64,000 bases of DNA, from the NCBI RefSeq assembly GCF_030247185.1, contig NC_080570.1, forward strand, positions 72,543,014 through 72,607,013, given 5' to 3'. The notes beneath the pieces were generated by a model. It made no database searches. It saw only the letters and a program-made list of their open reading frames with translations, and was not told the origin of the DNA. How positions within the stretch are numbered: position 1 is the stretch's first letter; every line of letters begins with the position of its first letter. A program made the translations under genes and the position numbers. Origin of the DNA: Malaya genurostris (Eukaryota > Arthropoda > Insecta > Diptera > Culicidae). This document shows, one piece after another, positions 1-12,387 of the stretch.

Positions 1-33
1 TCTGCACTGATGAGTCAAAGACGAAACGTAAAA
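1..33 (+). ncRNA. 3' half of a hammerhead ribozyme cut by the window edge
   Basis: TGCACTGATGAGTC, loop AAA, GAC, GAAACGTAAA is identical to the 3' half of the ribozyme at 195-295. The 5' stem III and stem I strands would lie before the window. Confidence 0.65.
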
Positions 34-194
34 ATAATGAAAACGGTTATGTGCCCTAGCACAAAATTTGGCTAACCCCTAAATGACCATACCTGCATCG
101 GCCAGAAATAGTCGAAAACACGTTTTCGTTCGGCACGTCAGAAAAGACATTGCACTTCGTTGCAAAAAAAAAAGTGTTCTGTAAGTAGCAGAAA

Positions 195-295
195 CTTTAC
201 GTCTGCTTAGCGGTTCAAATTGAACTGCCGAGTTTAGCACTAAGCAGTTCAATTTGAACTGCTCTGCACTGATGAGTCAAAGACGAAACGTAAAA
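195..295 (+). ncRNA. Type III hammerhead ribozyme, complete
   Basis: The core CTGATGA (268-275 region) is followed by a 3-bp stem II (GTC, loop AAA, GAC) and GAAA. Stem III pairs TTTACG (196-201) with CGTAAA (289-294), and the cleavage triplet GTC ends at 203. Stem I opens with TGC/GCA, then an asymmetric internal loop, then a 16-bp perfect helix (GTTCAAATTGAACTGC with its complement) and an apical loop. All invariant core bases that I can place are present. The open end is stem III, hence type III. Predicted cleavage is between 203 and 204. Confidence 0.8.
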
Positions 296-305
296 ATAAT
301 GAAAT

Positions 306-870
306 TCAATCAGGAAGTTGACTTAAAAAAAGTATTCGTCAAAGGTCTGATGCACAATCAGCATGCTTTAAAAGAAGTTTTGGATGGTAAGCAAATATAA
401 TTGAAAATGAAAATGAATCAAACCATATTTGAAACATTGATCATTATTCCTGATTACAAAAGAGGATTTCGCATAATGACGAAATTACCCGCAGGGGGAT
501 GAAACCTATGAAAATTATGGAGCCAAATATTGGCATAGAAGCTGAGCTAGCAGTTCCATTAATAAGATGGGTTTCGGATTCTCAATCCATCCAGGATTAT
601 AACGCTCCAGCATCGCATATTTTAGTAAAAGAGAAGAGAAGATTGTCCATTAAAAGATAAAATGCAAAAAAATCAGTGTAACGTGCAGCTTTCATTAATT
701 TGACACTAATAAATGATTTAAAACCACTTACTGGTTGTACATTATATTATAATATTCTAAGTTATTGTTTTTTGCACTTTACCGAGTTTCCAGTACTGAG
801 TACTTTTTCACTCAAATTCTTTTATTGAAATCTGAATATAAAATTACCCACATGTTGATATATGCGGATA
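306..870. other. Intergenic, no feature seen
   Basis: AT-rich sequence without a convincing reading frame, RNA or terminal repeat. Confidence 0.5.
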
Positions 871-878
871 GTATCCAC

Positions 879-1796
879 CAAGGGGCAAATCACTCTAAAC
901 TTTGTCTGAACTCAAACAAGTTTTACCGAGAGTAAAAAAGTTTAGCAGGGATCTCGCTGGATTAGAATGGGATTAGAGAAGTTTAGCCGAGATCTGGAAA
1001 AGCATTATTTTGACATAAGAAGCTGTGAACGTGGGAGCAGAGATGCCAGATATTTTTCATAGAAAACCTGTATTGTTTTGTATAAAAAATCTGTATTTAT
1101 CTGTATTCAGAAAGGAAATTTCGGAAATAAAATGATGTTTGAAGATGTTATTCCATTAGATTATTGTTATAGAATGGCAGATGCAAAGAGCATTCCTTTA
1201 TATCGTAAATCCTTGCCGCACGGACATGAACATTCAACGACGAAATTTAATTGTTTTTGTTATCAACCACAATTGAATTGTAAATCCATATATTTTTTTC
1301 GTTTGAAAATGATGACTTGAAATTCAAACATGGAATTCAAACGCCCATTACGCAACGTCAAGTCAGGTCATACAACTTTTCAGTCTGACAATTCAGTTTC
1401 ATGACGCTGCACGAAAAAATTTTCATTTGAATATGGGTAATCAAACACGCTCAGACGGAAAAGTTTCATTATTTCTTTCTTACTTTTTGTGGTATCTGTA
1501 TAAATCTGTATTTAATTTGAGAAATTTGTATAAAATCTGTACTCTGTATTAAATCTGTATGCGCATGTAAAAATCTGTATAATACAGATAAATCTGTATA
1601 AATGGCATCTCTGCGTGGGAGCTCGAATGACAGATATACTTCAAACAAGATTAGGCAAAACTAGGTTGGATTAGTTTTAAATTACCCAAATTTATCTAGA
1701 CTAGTTGGGATTAAAAGAGATTAGAGAAAATTGTTTTGGAATGACATGAGTTTATTAGTATGAGATTGTCTAGAGTTTAAAGTGATTTGCCCCTTG
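879..1796. mobile_element. Non-autonomous hAT-like element (outer), 8-bp target duplication
   Basis: The ends are inverted repeats beginning CAAGGGGCAAATCACT (right end AGTGATTTGCCCCTTG, with small differences further in). They are flanked by the direct repeat GTATCCAC at 871-878 and 1797-1804. An 8-bp duplication with CAAGGG-type termini fits the hAT superfamily. Without the nested element the body is about 330 bp and has no transposase, so it is a MITE. Confidence 0.75.
1038..1613. mobile_element. Non-autonomous hAT-like element nested in the previous one
   Basis: Terminal inverted repeats CAGAGATGCCA/TGGCATCTCTG are flanked by the direct repeat CGTGGGAG at 1030-1037 and 1614-1621. The interior is rich in CTGTAT and contains no transposase frame. 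Because it splits the element at 879-1796, it is the younger insertion. Confidence 0.8.
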
Positions 1797-1804
1797 GTAT
1801 CCAC

Positions 1805-3340
1805 TTTTGAATAAAAGTCTGTTACCCATTAAATATGTTCACAGTTTTGTTCGAAATGGGTAGTATAATACTCATTTACGGGTTTATTCATTTAACCGTG
1901 TAGTCGGTTTTAGAACGTTTATATATGTCACACGTAGATGGCGCACGTTTAGGTACACTGAGAAAAAAAATTATAGTAATTATAGTATAGTTATAGTATA
2001 TTGGAAGTTTAAAATCAATATACTAAAACTTATTTTTATTTTCATACTTCCACCTTGATTCAAAGTGTCCGCATCCGGAATAGTCGCTGTTAACAGTGAT
2101 GTCTGAGGAATTTGGTGAAGGAGACTGCTATTTATTTTGGAGGGATGTAGTAATCCGCATCGGATTGGATATACTGTCAGCATTTAATACTCTTTGCATG
2201 GCTTTTGCAGTATTCGGTATCAAATGAGAGCCTTTCGATAAACTTTATATTATTTTTTTTGTGCTACTTATTTTCAGATACAGACTTTAAGCACTACCGG
2301 CAAAAAAAATCGTAAACCTCCTTTAAGTGTAAATAAAATGATTTTTTTTATCCTAAGTGGCGTATGTATAATGTTGGGAAATCACAAACCAAATTAATAG
2401 GGTAACTATTTAATTACTGATGATTCAGTATTTTTTTTTATTTCATTGCTTTGTAAATATTCAGTGAAAACTGGGTGCTGACAATTTCGGCAATAGTTGA
2501 CGTTTGTCAAATTTGAAGGTGCTGAGACTTTAATTTAATTAATAATTTAAATTTTTGCCGAGATGATTGCTGATTACTCGGCCGTACGAATCTCGGCATT
2601 TTTTTGCCAAGAATCAGCTAAAAAATTTAAGTGTGTATGTGTTTCTAATGGAATATACTCGGCAAGTATCGCATTTTGCTACCATGATAAATTTTCTTCG
2701 GATATGAGTTATTGCTCCTGATTTGGATAATTCTGATAGAAAAAAAACCATGAATTTTCGATTTCGATAATTAAGCTTCTCTTCGCCAAGCTTGTGTTCA
2801 AGTTTTTTGTGCAAGCAGTTTTTTTAGCGTTAAGTTTCTCTACCATTCTGCGATTTCGGTTGAAGCGATAAACTATTTCTCATTATCAATCGAGTTTATC
2901 TAATATAAGTTAGAAATTAATCTTAAGCACTCAAAATTTATCCAGGGGTAGTTGTCAATTTCTCATGGGGAAACGACACAGCATGGAATTCCGAGCTTGC
3001 ATGACACAAGATCAGAGAATACCAATTAAGGGCTGAGGCCAGTGTGTTTTAGGGCGTTTTAAATGGCTATTTTCACGCTTCAAATCTAATTTTCTCAGAA
3101 ACGGTGACGAATATCAAAAAACCCAACTGACAATCTCTTAGAAAATAAGTTTAGATTATTCTGTGAAAATTTCAGAATGATTGTTTGACTTTAGCGGTCG
3201 GGAAAGTCTTTTTTTTACAAAAAACAGTACATTTGGCGTAAAAATCAAGAAAACGCAGTACATCGACTTTGAAAAAAAAAATTGTACATTTTACAGTACG
3301 CATTTTTATAAAAATAGTGAATAAAAATCAAAAGCAAATA
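1805..3340. repeat. Intergenic; MITE-like CGGCA-rich tract at about 2275-2640
   Basis: No gene seen. At about 2275-2640 the sequence is rich in CGGCA/TGCCG motifs, including a local hairpin (GCCGAGATGATTGCTGATTACTCGGC). It ends near TTTAAGTGTG, the type of boundary also seen near 53.6 kb. I see no clean terminal repeats or duplication. Confidence 0.3.
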
Positions 3341-3512
3341 AATTTGATCAGCATCTTACGAGAAAAACAGATTGAAAAAATGACATGCGAATACAACTAT
3401 ATAATGAAAACCACGAAAAAGCCACCGCAGAGACGGGACTCTAACACGTAGTTAGCTTCTATCCGGATAAATTGTTTTGATAATTAAACTATCCTGCATG
3501 TGAAACACACGA
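3341..3512 (-). repeat. tRNA-like SINE copy, reverse orientation
   Basis: The reverse complement reads GCAGGATAGTTTAATTATC, then GAGTCCCGTCTCTGC, then a tail matching 3715-3802 (GTTTTCAT..AGTTGTATTCGCAT..GATCAAAT). The first part resembles a Pol III A box and GTTAGAGTCCC a decayed B box. It faces the copy at 3661-3802. Confidence 0.5.
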
Positions 3513-3660
3513 AGAAACAGTCTGATTGAAAAAAAGGAACCAAGCATGTTCAGCTGTGTTCGGGCACCACGGCGTTAATTTGTAGTCATTTCTCTACTGC
3601 AACCCCTTCGCCAGTTGTTTCAGCCCTCAATTAGTCTGTTGTTTTTTGTGTGATTCAGAT

Positions 3661-3802
3661 GCAGGGTAGCTTAGTTGGCAAAACGATTTCCCCGGTTTCG
3701 AGTCCCGTCTCTGCGGTACCCCTTTTGCGGTTTTCATCACACAGTTGTATTCGCATATTATTTTTTTGGATCTGTTTTCCTCGTTAGATACTGATCAAAT
3801 GT
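3661..3802 (+). repeat. tRNA-like SINE copy, forward orientation
   Basis: GCAGGGTAGCTTAGTTGGC resembles a tRNA 5' half and A box; GGTTTCGAGTCCC is a good B box; CTCTGC closes a potential acceptor stem with GCAGGG. The tRNA-like part is only about 54 nt, too short for a functional tRNA, and is followed by a tail shared with 3341-3450. I read it as a tRNA-derived SINE. Confidence 0.5.
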
Positions 3803-6800
3803 AAAACTAGCTCAATACGACTCTACGCCCTAACAATACAAATTGTTAAAAGCAAATGATTATCAAACGATTTGTTTTCATAATCTAATTTTCCTTTTTA
3901 GGTCATTTTTGAGTTTTACCAAAACTACAAAATGCACGAATTATCCGTCAAACATTTTTTGAAAAGGGTATAATTCTTCTTGGTAGAGACATTTTTCTTT
4001 TTGTTTAATCATCAACATTTCGCAAAATTGTTGTGACGCGCTCTGAACACGATTGATTAATGAAAAAATGTTGTTTGCATGTACTTACATTCACATTCGC
4101 TACGTGTTGTCAAACAAAATTTTTCAAAATCGTGTGTAAATTTCAAATTTGCTATACGTTGGAAACACTACTGCAACCTACTCGACTGTTCGCCGCGATC
4201 TTTCAAAATGTTCCATTACGTTCCTTAACGATAACAAAATCCTCCTGCCTGTTATAGAAATATTCCAACTAGGTACAACAATTTTAACACTTATCACACG
4301 ATTTTCCTAAGTGTTAAAGATAATTTTATTTCCATGTCGCATAAATCACACATTCGATCGGAATAAAACCAAAATAAAGTTGTCATTTTAACTAACAGCA
4401 AAACAAAACTCTAGTGTGAAGTGAACCAGGAAGAAAACGCTTCAAAGGATTTCAGAATAAAATTCTGAAAATGATTTTCAAGCGTCCTCCCTGGTTTAGT
4501 ACAAATGAGTTACACAGACTCACAAATATAGAACCATTAGATGTAATGTCACATAATATTATAAGCAAATTCCGACAAAAATCGATGCAATCTTCAATTG
4601 AATCGATTCGCTCTCTGTATTAGTTAGTAAGTTAGTATATAAGTTCCGTTTCCCCATTACACAATACAAGTAGGTTTAGAATTTTCCCTACACAAAAATC
4701 TCAGACTTGCGGAAGCAAATGATGTCCTCATGGTAATAACCAAATCATGTATATAATAGGGCTGAAAAGTCACCACTTGTGGCTGAACACCCAATTTAAA
4801 TCTTAATAATTTAATTTTAACTCATATTCCAATAAATAGTTATTCACTATAACAAATTATAAAAGTAGAAATATTATTTTTTTGAAAATGTTATACCCTA
4901 CGGGCTCCCTTGAGTAATGAATTGTTTCCATTGATTCTATAGACAAAAAACTTTAGGCGCGTTTTTCTCGTAAGCAGGTTTTGAAAGTCCGTGTCGATCG
5001 TCATTCAAAAACTACTGCACTACTACGTATAAAAAACCACACCCCAACGTTTTCCTTTTTGTTTTTTGTTACTTTGGGGAGGTTTTATAGCTACAAAATC
5101 GTGAAAAATCGTAGTTTCCACTTTGAACAACCACAAAAATTCCAAAAATTAAAAAAAAATCCAAACAGAAACGTTGGGGTCTAGAAAAACATCTACTCTA
5201 ACTCTACTGCTTTGATTTGTTAACTTCTGATTAGTCTGCGCTGAGATACAGTGGACACCGCAAAGCATGATTTTCAAGAAGCGTTCTCAAAACGTCCTCT
5301 TCACCTAATTATTTCTAAATATTTTTCCACGAAAAAATTACTAAATGTTGTTCGAATGATGCTTTGTATTATGTAAAACGTTTGAGTTTATTTTGTTGAA
5401 CGATAGTTGACAACCCCCCCCCCCCTCCCCCCTTAAAGATTTAAAATTTTGTATTTATTTTTATTGTGAAAAATACAGTACATTTCAGTGTAACATTACA
5501 GTACAAATTAAAATACATTACAATACTGTAAAATACAGTACGGATACGAGCGTTATACATACCTTCAATCAGCTGTATCAAATCTAGTAGTTTTTAAGCA
5601 GGAAAAAGCTATAATTGTCCAATTTTACATAATAATAATAGAAAAATCGATCCAGGTTTTATATCTTTTCGTATCGATAACAGTCGAAACTTTTTGCTTT
5701 ATTATTCTTAAATGAATATACTACCAAGTCCCGCTATCGACTATCTGCAAAGGGAATGTTAGAATATTGGAATGTCATCAAGATCTGCAATATTGAGACA
5801 ACAATGCAGAGTGTATATAGTTTCGGAAATAAACAAAATGGTACTATTACGTTATGGTCCGGTTAAGTGTTTTGGTTGAATGCTATACTCAACCAACTAC
5901 AGTAAAATATGTAAAACTCAATACGATATGTCATTTAATTTTATTCGTTTTGCTTTTTTTTAGAATATATATTTACAAGTACTTGAGAAATGTTATAATT
6001 TGCAACATCTAATTAAGTTACACCTTGATTCGATATCGGTTCCGGTAATTGTTTACTCGCATTGCACGAATTAAATGCTCGCCCTCAAATAGAATTTACT
6101 TCTCGTGCCTAATCAGAAGAACAAGTGCCTTCTGCTGCTAATGTTGCAATTAAAATTGATCAAAGTGTCTTCTTGAAATCACGATAAGCGAGCTCGTGAT
6201 ATGGTTTTCCTTGATTAGTTACGGTATGTGTAAGCAATTCTATTGCTTTTTCAATATAGTCAAGCCACCAAATGGCCGCCGGATATTTTAGTTATTTAGT
6301 TATTTATTTATTTATTGTCTAATCTATCACAGCTGTGTAGTAGTTCAAATCGTTTGTTTATATTTCTTTACTTGTTATTTATCTGGCATTTTACTGATTT
6401 GTCTAACTAACTACATACATACTCTATCTCTGGTTACTTGGCACTCCAAGAAAATTTAATACTTAGTTGAGACTGTTTCATGCAATTTATTAGTTCTGCC
6501 GATTTTACCGTGACGATACCCCTATATTCAATTTTCCCTACATATTTTAGTAAAACCCCTAAAAATTCTGCTTTAATTCAATTGGATTTTCGACATCTTG
6601 TTATATTATTTCAAATGAGCAACCTTTTTCATTCTTAAATATTTTAACCAAAACTATACGATGTATTCGTATTCTGAGGTTTCTTGTCAGGGACCTTTTC
6701 ATATTCTATTATAATCTATAGGATAGCGGTGTTCCCCAGCACTATGACATTTCAAGTATGCTTTGGTATTCAGCAAAAGTTTAAAAGCAATCGAGCTAGA

Positions 6801-7841
6801 ATTATAGATTCGTGACGTTCGGATAGTCGAGTGTATCAAAACGAGTGCACGTGTACTGTTTCAACATCCTTCTTTAGACGTGTCTGTTCAGATATCGTGA
6901 CAAAATGTCAATTAAAGGAAGCAGAGTCGCTTGTCATTCATTCTCTAATCGTGCAATTATTCACGTTCCAAACTCGACATTACACTTAACGATAAGTTCG
7001 CATGTAAGTCACTGGAACACGGATACATATTTCTCATAAAGGAAAATTTGTTTGACTCATAACGGAATTTAAAAAAAAAACAATGCTGGAATGCTAAGAA
7101 TGTGCCGTGGGGTCACGAACTAATCAACGATTTTGATCGTATTGTTCCCAGGAACGTTTAAAAAACTGCGTTCATAGTCCATCTAAATCAATGGGGATTT
7201 TGATTATAAACAAGTGCACTTCAGAGTGGCCCAGAAAAGGTGTTTTAGTAACCGAATTGAAGAAAGTTGAACAAAATGAGTAAATTTTTAATTGAATGGA
7301 ATTGACGGCTCAATCCGCTTGTTATGGCTATGGTATCGTAGAGACCTAATACTCTTTCAGGATAGAACAGACAATTTTTTGACTTTAGAAGAACAGTACA
7401 CCTAAAAAGCAATAATTCGACATCGTATTTGACATATTCCGATGACATTTTAAAATTTTGACAACTACGGACGTGTTTTTGAAAGTAATCACGTTGATTT
7501 TAGTTGTTAGCAACCTGTTCGAATCTCAATGATCACGTCCAAACAGATAGATTTTTCCGAAGAAAATTTATGTGCAATACGATAAAATGTATTATTTCTA
7601 GTATCATCATGGCAAGTGTTTCCTGCCAATCTACTTGTGTACCACTCTATGGAAGAACGTTGTTAATTTAATAACAATCTAGCAGTACTCAGTTGGTCTC
7701 ATCGCACTAAAACTTTACTTTGGTTTCTCACTTGGAGTTGTTCCTCATATTTATCAGTTAATGTTGTTCCACTATGACTAACTTGTTTTATGCCAGCTAT
7801 TTAGGATGTGTAGGAATCCTACGATTGTGCTGTTGATCAAT
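3803..7841. other. 3' flank of tsl, no gene seen
   Basis: AT-rich, no supported frame. Minor items: a C-rich run at about 5415-5432; a 12-bp inverted pair (ACCCCAACGTTT and complement) at about 5040 and 5168; ATTAAA on the minus strand at 7672-7667, which could serve as the tsl polyadenylation signal, 170 nt past the stop. Confidence 0.4.
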
Positions 7842-8672
7842 TTACATATTCACCTCCCACAGTTTAAGATAGTTATCTAATATTTCTTCAAACCATGCCC
7901 GCTTGGTCGGTTCTTTGAAAATCACACTAAGCGACTTCAGATCCAACTGCAGAATAGCTTCGTTCTGCAGCAATTCGCTCAATATTCGCAACAGCGCTCC
8001 ATCACCGTGCAGCTTGAGCAAACTACTATAGGTGAAAACATAGTAAGACAGTCGAAGTTTCCGGGATGCCCAAGATTCCACTGTGGTGTTCCCACTTGCA
8101 CACCGTATCTTACCCATATGTTCCACGTACCATGGAGCAAAATGGTCGTACAGGTCCACTTTGGAAAGTGCCAGCACTCCTCGTGATTTTAATTTTTCTT
8201 TTATGTGTGCGTAGTTTCGCTTGTTGAACACAAATACTTGGTAGAGTGAATTTCCTGTCACGTAAGAATTTATGTAATGAGTTCCGTATTTATTCATGAA
8301 CTGAACAGCAGAGGTCGTATCTCCGACAGCTACACTTTGTACTTTTCGCTGAACATCGTTCTCCAGCACTTGGTTAGGTGGAACGGGTTTTGAAAATTTG
8401 GCACTGTCTCGGAATCGGGAAACTCGAACCAACACGTAGCAGTAATCGTCCCGCTCCAGATATTTGCTTTGAATTCCTAACTTCTTAGCAGCGATTTCTG
8501 TGTGCCAGCCTTCCGTGTATGCCCGCCAAGGATTGTCTAGTCGTTCGATCTGGAAGTCTCTGAAGTAGGCTTGAAACAACTGGCGCTTATTGTCGCAAAA
8601 CTCCATGTGAAAGTCACCGTTGAAGATGCCTGGTTTCACTTCATACTCCTCGGTATTAAGCTGATCCAAGCC
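7842..8672 (-). CDS. tsl: torso-like, coding exon 2 (MACPF domain and C-terminus)
   Basis: This exon encodes residues 80-355 of a protein I recognise as insect Torso-like. In Drosophila, Tsl is the MACPF (perforin-like) protein secreted at the egg poles that locally activates the Torso receptor kinase pathway for terminal patterning, and it also affects growth. The MACPF signature YGTHY lies at residues 208-212, followed by a variant GN in place of the usual GG. The acceptor TTTTGATTAG sits just before 8672, and the intron is phase 0. The reading frame is uninterrupted and ends with TAA at 7844-7842. Joined to exon 1 it gives 355 residues, close to the roughly 350 of the fly protein. A further 3' coding exon is not needed. 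Confidence 0.85.
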   Translation of the reverse strand, partial: GLDQLNTEEYEVKPGIFNGDFHMEFCDNKRQLFQAYFRDFQIERLDNPWRAYTEGWHTEIAAKKLGIQSKYLERDDYCYVLVRVSRFRDSAKFSKPVPPNQVLENDVQRKVQSVAVGDTTSAVQFMNKYGTHYINSYVTGNSLYQVFVFNKRNYAHIKEKLKSRGVLALSKVDLYDHFAPWYVEHMGKIRCASGNTTVESWASRKLRLSYYVFTYSSLLKLHGDGALLRILSELLQNEAILQLDLKSLSVIFKEPTKRAWFEEILDNYLKLWEVNM

Positions 8673-9714
8673 CTAATCAAAAGAAAACAAGAGGATGATT
8701 ATTACTGGAACAGTAGAGTATAATAGTAAATATATAAAAAAAATCTTTTATTTTATACACTACGGATTTTAGAATAATAAAGTTATCGATCGAAATAGTA
8801 TTCCTTAATTTTTAAGTACGCAAATAAGTTGTTAATTTAAAATCATAAAATTCCTTTATTTACTTGAAAGAAAGGATCAAGACGTCTTCAAAAACTAATT
8901 ATTAGATATGAACGCGAAAAATAAATGCAAAAAATACATCTTCAAATTACATCATTCATTGAAAATTTGCCCTTAATTTTTTTTCTATTATAGAGGTTTC
9001 AACATTAAGGTCATTTGCCTCTTCCGCTTTCTGACCCTATAAGCGGGGTTGGGGAACGAACCCAGGAGGGCGTGATAGGTATTGACGAACAGCTATACCC
9101 ATCCTTAGTTCATAATTTACTATAGTGTTTTAAATATCGAATTTTTTTTTGTATCATCAATATTATTATATGTTATCTTTACTTGAGCTCAAAGCTAGTC
9201 TCAAAATATTCGATTTACTTTGATTATTCCAAACGTGTTGCCAATCGCCCTATCCAACTTATTCCTGCATATATCGTACTGGAGCGAAAAATACTGCGTC
9301 CGTGTAAATCGTTAGTAACGATCGAAGACCAGCTAGTTTTATCTTAGTTTTGACCAGTGATCTGTTCACCAGTTAAGACTTGTCCGGAAACATGCCATAA
9401 GTGATCTATTCTCGAAACCAATCTTTCTACGCTGGTATCAAGTAAACACAGTAATAATTTCTACACCAAGCTGCCATGCTTAAATTATGTCACGTAAAAT
9501 TGTTAAAAAATTACTTTCTTCCACTTGTCACAATTTGTCAAAAATGTTGAAATCTTCCTTGCGAATGAAATAAAATATTACTTCTCCCCCTTCTAGTTGT
9601 GCGATGATACTGGATGATTCTGAAGCACAAAACAGTTATTTCATAGGATTCTGAAGCATAGCTAAGGAGTGTATCGAAAAATAAGCTATCCACAAATTAT
9701 TCTTTCACATTATG

Positions 9715-10945
9715 AAAAAAACATGCTTAATCCACCTAGCAGTGAGATGATACCTTTTTGCATGAATATTCTTCGGTGTTTAAGTTTTCATGACATTATT
9801 TTAATGACCGTCGTTTTAAGCTGCATTTTGACATTTTGATCACTCATTACTCTATCTAAAAGTGGGACAATCGATTAAATATTCCATGATATGTCGAAAT
9901 AAGTTCCACTTTAGAGTTTACGTTAATTTAAGGTACTTTCAGAACCGGTATTCAGGAACCAGCATAACCCAAACCGATTCGTATGGCCATATGACGAATA
10001 AATTGCAATAGTTTTGAGTCCAACTTTCAAGTTTTCCGGGATTATCATCCTTTATATCGGTTTGAATTTTAAAAATTCATCCTCCTGTAATTCCAGAATC
10101 GGAAGACAGCATATTTGTTTCAAAATGTTTAAAAATCAGTGTAGACATCTTTGAGAAATCGTAGTACGAGTTAAATTGTTGGGTGCCTTCCGAATCGAAA
10201 ACTGAATACCACTAAAACTGAAATACGTTTATTTGGTTGCCGACTATTCTAGTCAGCAAATCTTAGATGATTCTTAGATCGGTTCAACCATCTACGAGGA
10301 AAATGAGTTACACAATTTTGATTTCGTTTCACATATCATCCTGTAGTTCCGGAACCAGAAGTCGGATCCAAACATAATTCAGGAACCTTGTTTGGGAGTA
10401 TGCGACTTTTCATATGAATCTGATTTTGTAGAAAACTGTTGAGTCATCTTCGAAAAAATTGAGTGAAATTATTTGTCACATACGCATTTACTGATCTCGA
10501 CGAACTGATTCGAATGGTATATGGGTGTTATGTTCTTCCAGCATTTATTGCTGTAAGCAGTTTAAATCAATATAATTATGAAAATGTTCTGAATTCGGAA
10601 GTACTGCCATCTTTCCAATATGTCATTTTCGAACGATTATGTTGCCAAAAACGAACCGTGCTAAAATCGGTCCGAGGCAAAATGTCATGAATTAGGATGC
10701 TGTAGACAGTCTTTTTGGTACTTAGAAACAATTGTTTCGTAAAATTGTAAAAAATCGTGTTTTACGTTGCTCCCAAGCCTTTCTTTGCCATTCAGCGCTC
10801 AGAACTTCTACTGCTGGAATATGGGGGAAAAGTCGCTTACACAAAAATTTGGATATCTCAGTTAAAAATGGACGGATTTTAACAATCTATGGCTTGTTGG
10901 ACAGCTATTACCGTGCGGAATCTAAGCCTGAAAATATATTCACAT
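9715..10945 (-). repeat. Dispersed culicid-type repeat, copy A (inverse of 61545-62965)
   Basis: On the minus strand it ends TATCATCTCACTGCTAGGTGGATTAA, the 3' terminus seen in several repeats here. Long stretches match 61545-62965 in the opposite orientation, including the tracts around ACGACGGTCATTAAAATAATG and GACGGATTTTAACAATCTATG. It contains typical blocks (atcctgtagttccggaac, gaactgattcgaatggtata). No coding capacity. Confidence 0.65.
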
Positions 10946-11052
10946 ACAGACACACACACACGGACATTTGCTCAGTTCGTCGAGCTGAATCGATTGGTAT
11001 ATGACATTCGGGCCTCGGAAAATTTTTCGAAAGTTTGAGCGAATTCTGTACC

Positions 11053-11202
<150 letters not shown>

Positions 11203-11291
11203 GGTAAAACGATATTTTATTCAAACTAAAAATTGATCCTTTATTGTACGAGGTTAAACTTGAGCATTATGAAAACCGGATGAAGTTTAAG

Positions 11292-12255
11292 TTATTCCTT
11301 CACGAATTTTCGAACTTTTGATCGAACGCTCTTCATCAAGTTCCGGACAAGTGTTGCATCGCATTTTTTTGACGCTTGAGCTCAAGTTTTTTTTTTACTC
11401 CTGCATGTTCCCAGCTCCCTTACCAGTCTTCTTGAAGACCCTCATCACGATTGCTCAGTAACATTCGATGGGTGGAAGCTGAGGGCAATTTGGTGGATTG
11501 ATATTTTTCGAAATTTATTACCCTTTTCCGCAAGCTAATTGAGAGTGGTTTTGGCATAGTGAGCTGACGCTAAATCCGGCCAAAACAGTGGTGTATTATG
11601 CTTCTTATATAAAGGCAGCAATCGCTTCTGGAGACACTCAGATCGATAGATTTCTACATTTATAGTTCCGGTAGTGTAAAAAATGGTTGACTTCAAACCA
11701 CAGGAACATATTGCTTGCTATACCAGTACCTTTCGATCGAATTTCGACCTGTTCGCATCGCTCACATCCTCCCCAACGACGACAGCAAAGTATTGTGGAC
11801 CTGGAATGGTTTTTGAGTCCTCCTTTACATAAGTCTCATCGTCCATCAAAACGCATGCATCCGGACACTGCAAAAGACGCGAATACAATTTCTGGGCCCT
11901 TGTTGCTGCTCGCTTCTTTTGTTCTACACTTTGTTTTGAGATTTTCTGCTTCTTGTAGGTGATTTCGCCTCTTGATACGCTGGATGATTCCGACACTCGT
12001 TCCTGCTTTTTTGGCCAAATCACGTATTGACATTGATTTGTTCTTCATGATTAGAGATGCCACTTTCTGGCCCAGTTTCGGGTTGGGAGAACCGGGTTTT
12101 CTGCCTCTTCCAAAGAATAGTGTTCCCCAAACTGATGGTTTTACCACTGGCATGATGAATTCCAAACCGCTTCGCCAATTTCGCATAGTTATACCCTTCT
12201 CACTTAGCCATGTGTCCAGAACCTTAATTTTCACTTCCTTTTCAATACGCGACAT
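11292..12255 (-). pseudogene. Dead DD37E-type (IS630-Tc1-mariner) transposase in the tsl intron
   Basis: The ATG at 12255 starts MSRIEKEVKIKVLDTWLSEKG, an N-terminal helix-turn-helix region; a second HTH (MSIRDLAKKAGTSVGIIQRI) follows near 12030. The first catalytic Asp lies in CVLMDDETYVKED (about 11845). The second lies in WPDLASAHYAK (about 11580). The third acidic position is still visible as PIECY (about 11480) before a decayed C-terminus ending KVRKFVKE and a stop at 11292. Several frameshifts and stops separate these blocks. It is related to the copies at 21758 and 24269. It cannot make active transposase; no terminal inverted repeats were identified. Confidence 0.75.
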
Positions 12256-12387
12256 TTTGAAAACACAGAATTTCAACCGCACAAACAAGTAAACAAACGA
12301 AAGCTGACAGCCAAACCAAAGACATTATATTAACAAGATATCCAGCTCTCACATTTCCCGAACAAATCATTGGCAACAACATTTTTT

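Larger units (their letters stand above)
1..305 (+). mobile_element. Tandem 262-bp hammerhead-ribozyme repeat (retrozyme-like), left end cut by the window
   Basis: Positions 1-40 repeat at 263-302, giving a unit of 262 bp; one full unit plus the tail of the previous one are visible. Each unit ends in a hammerhead ribozyme. The body between ribozymes (about 69-195) reappears at 21243-21365 and in part at 13450-13496 in inverse orientation, so this is a dispersed family. Tandem units separated by self-cleaving ribozymes are the arrangement known for retrozymes and for the terminal repeats of Penelope-like elements. No protein is encoded. After about position 303 the sequence leaves the repeat. 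Confidence 0.75.

Noticed and set aside
3661..3714. Functional tRNA gene
   Set aside because: A and B boxes and an acceptor-like pairing are visible, but the unit is only about 54 nt with no proper anticodon arm and it occurs in an inverted SINE-like copy.
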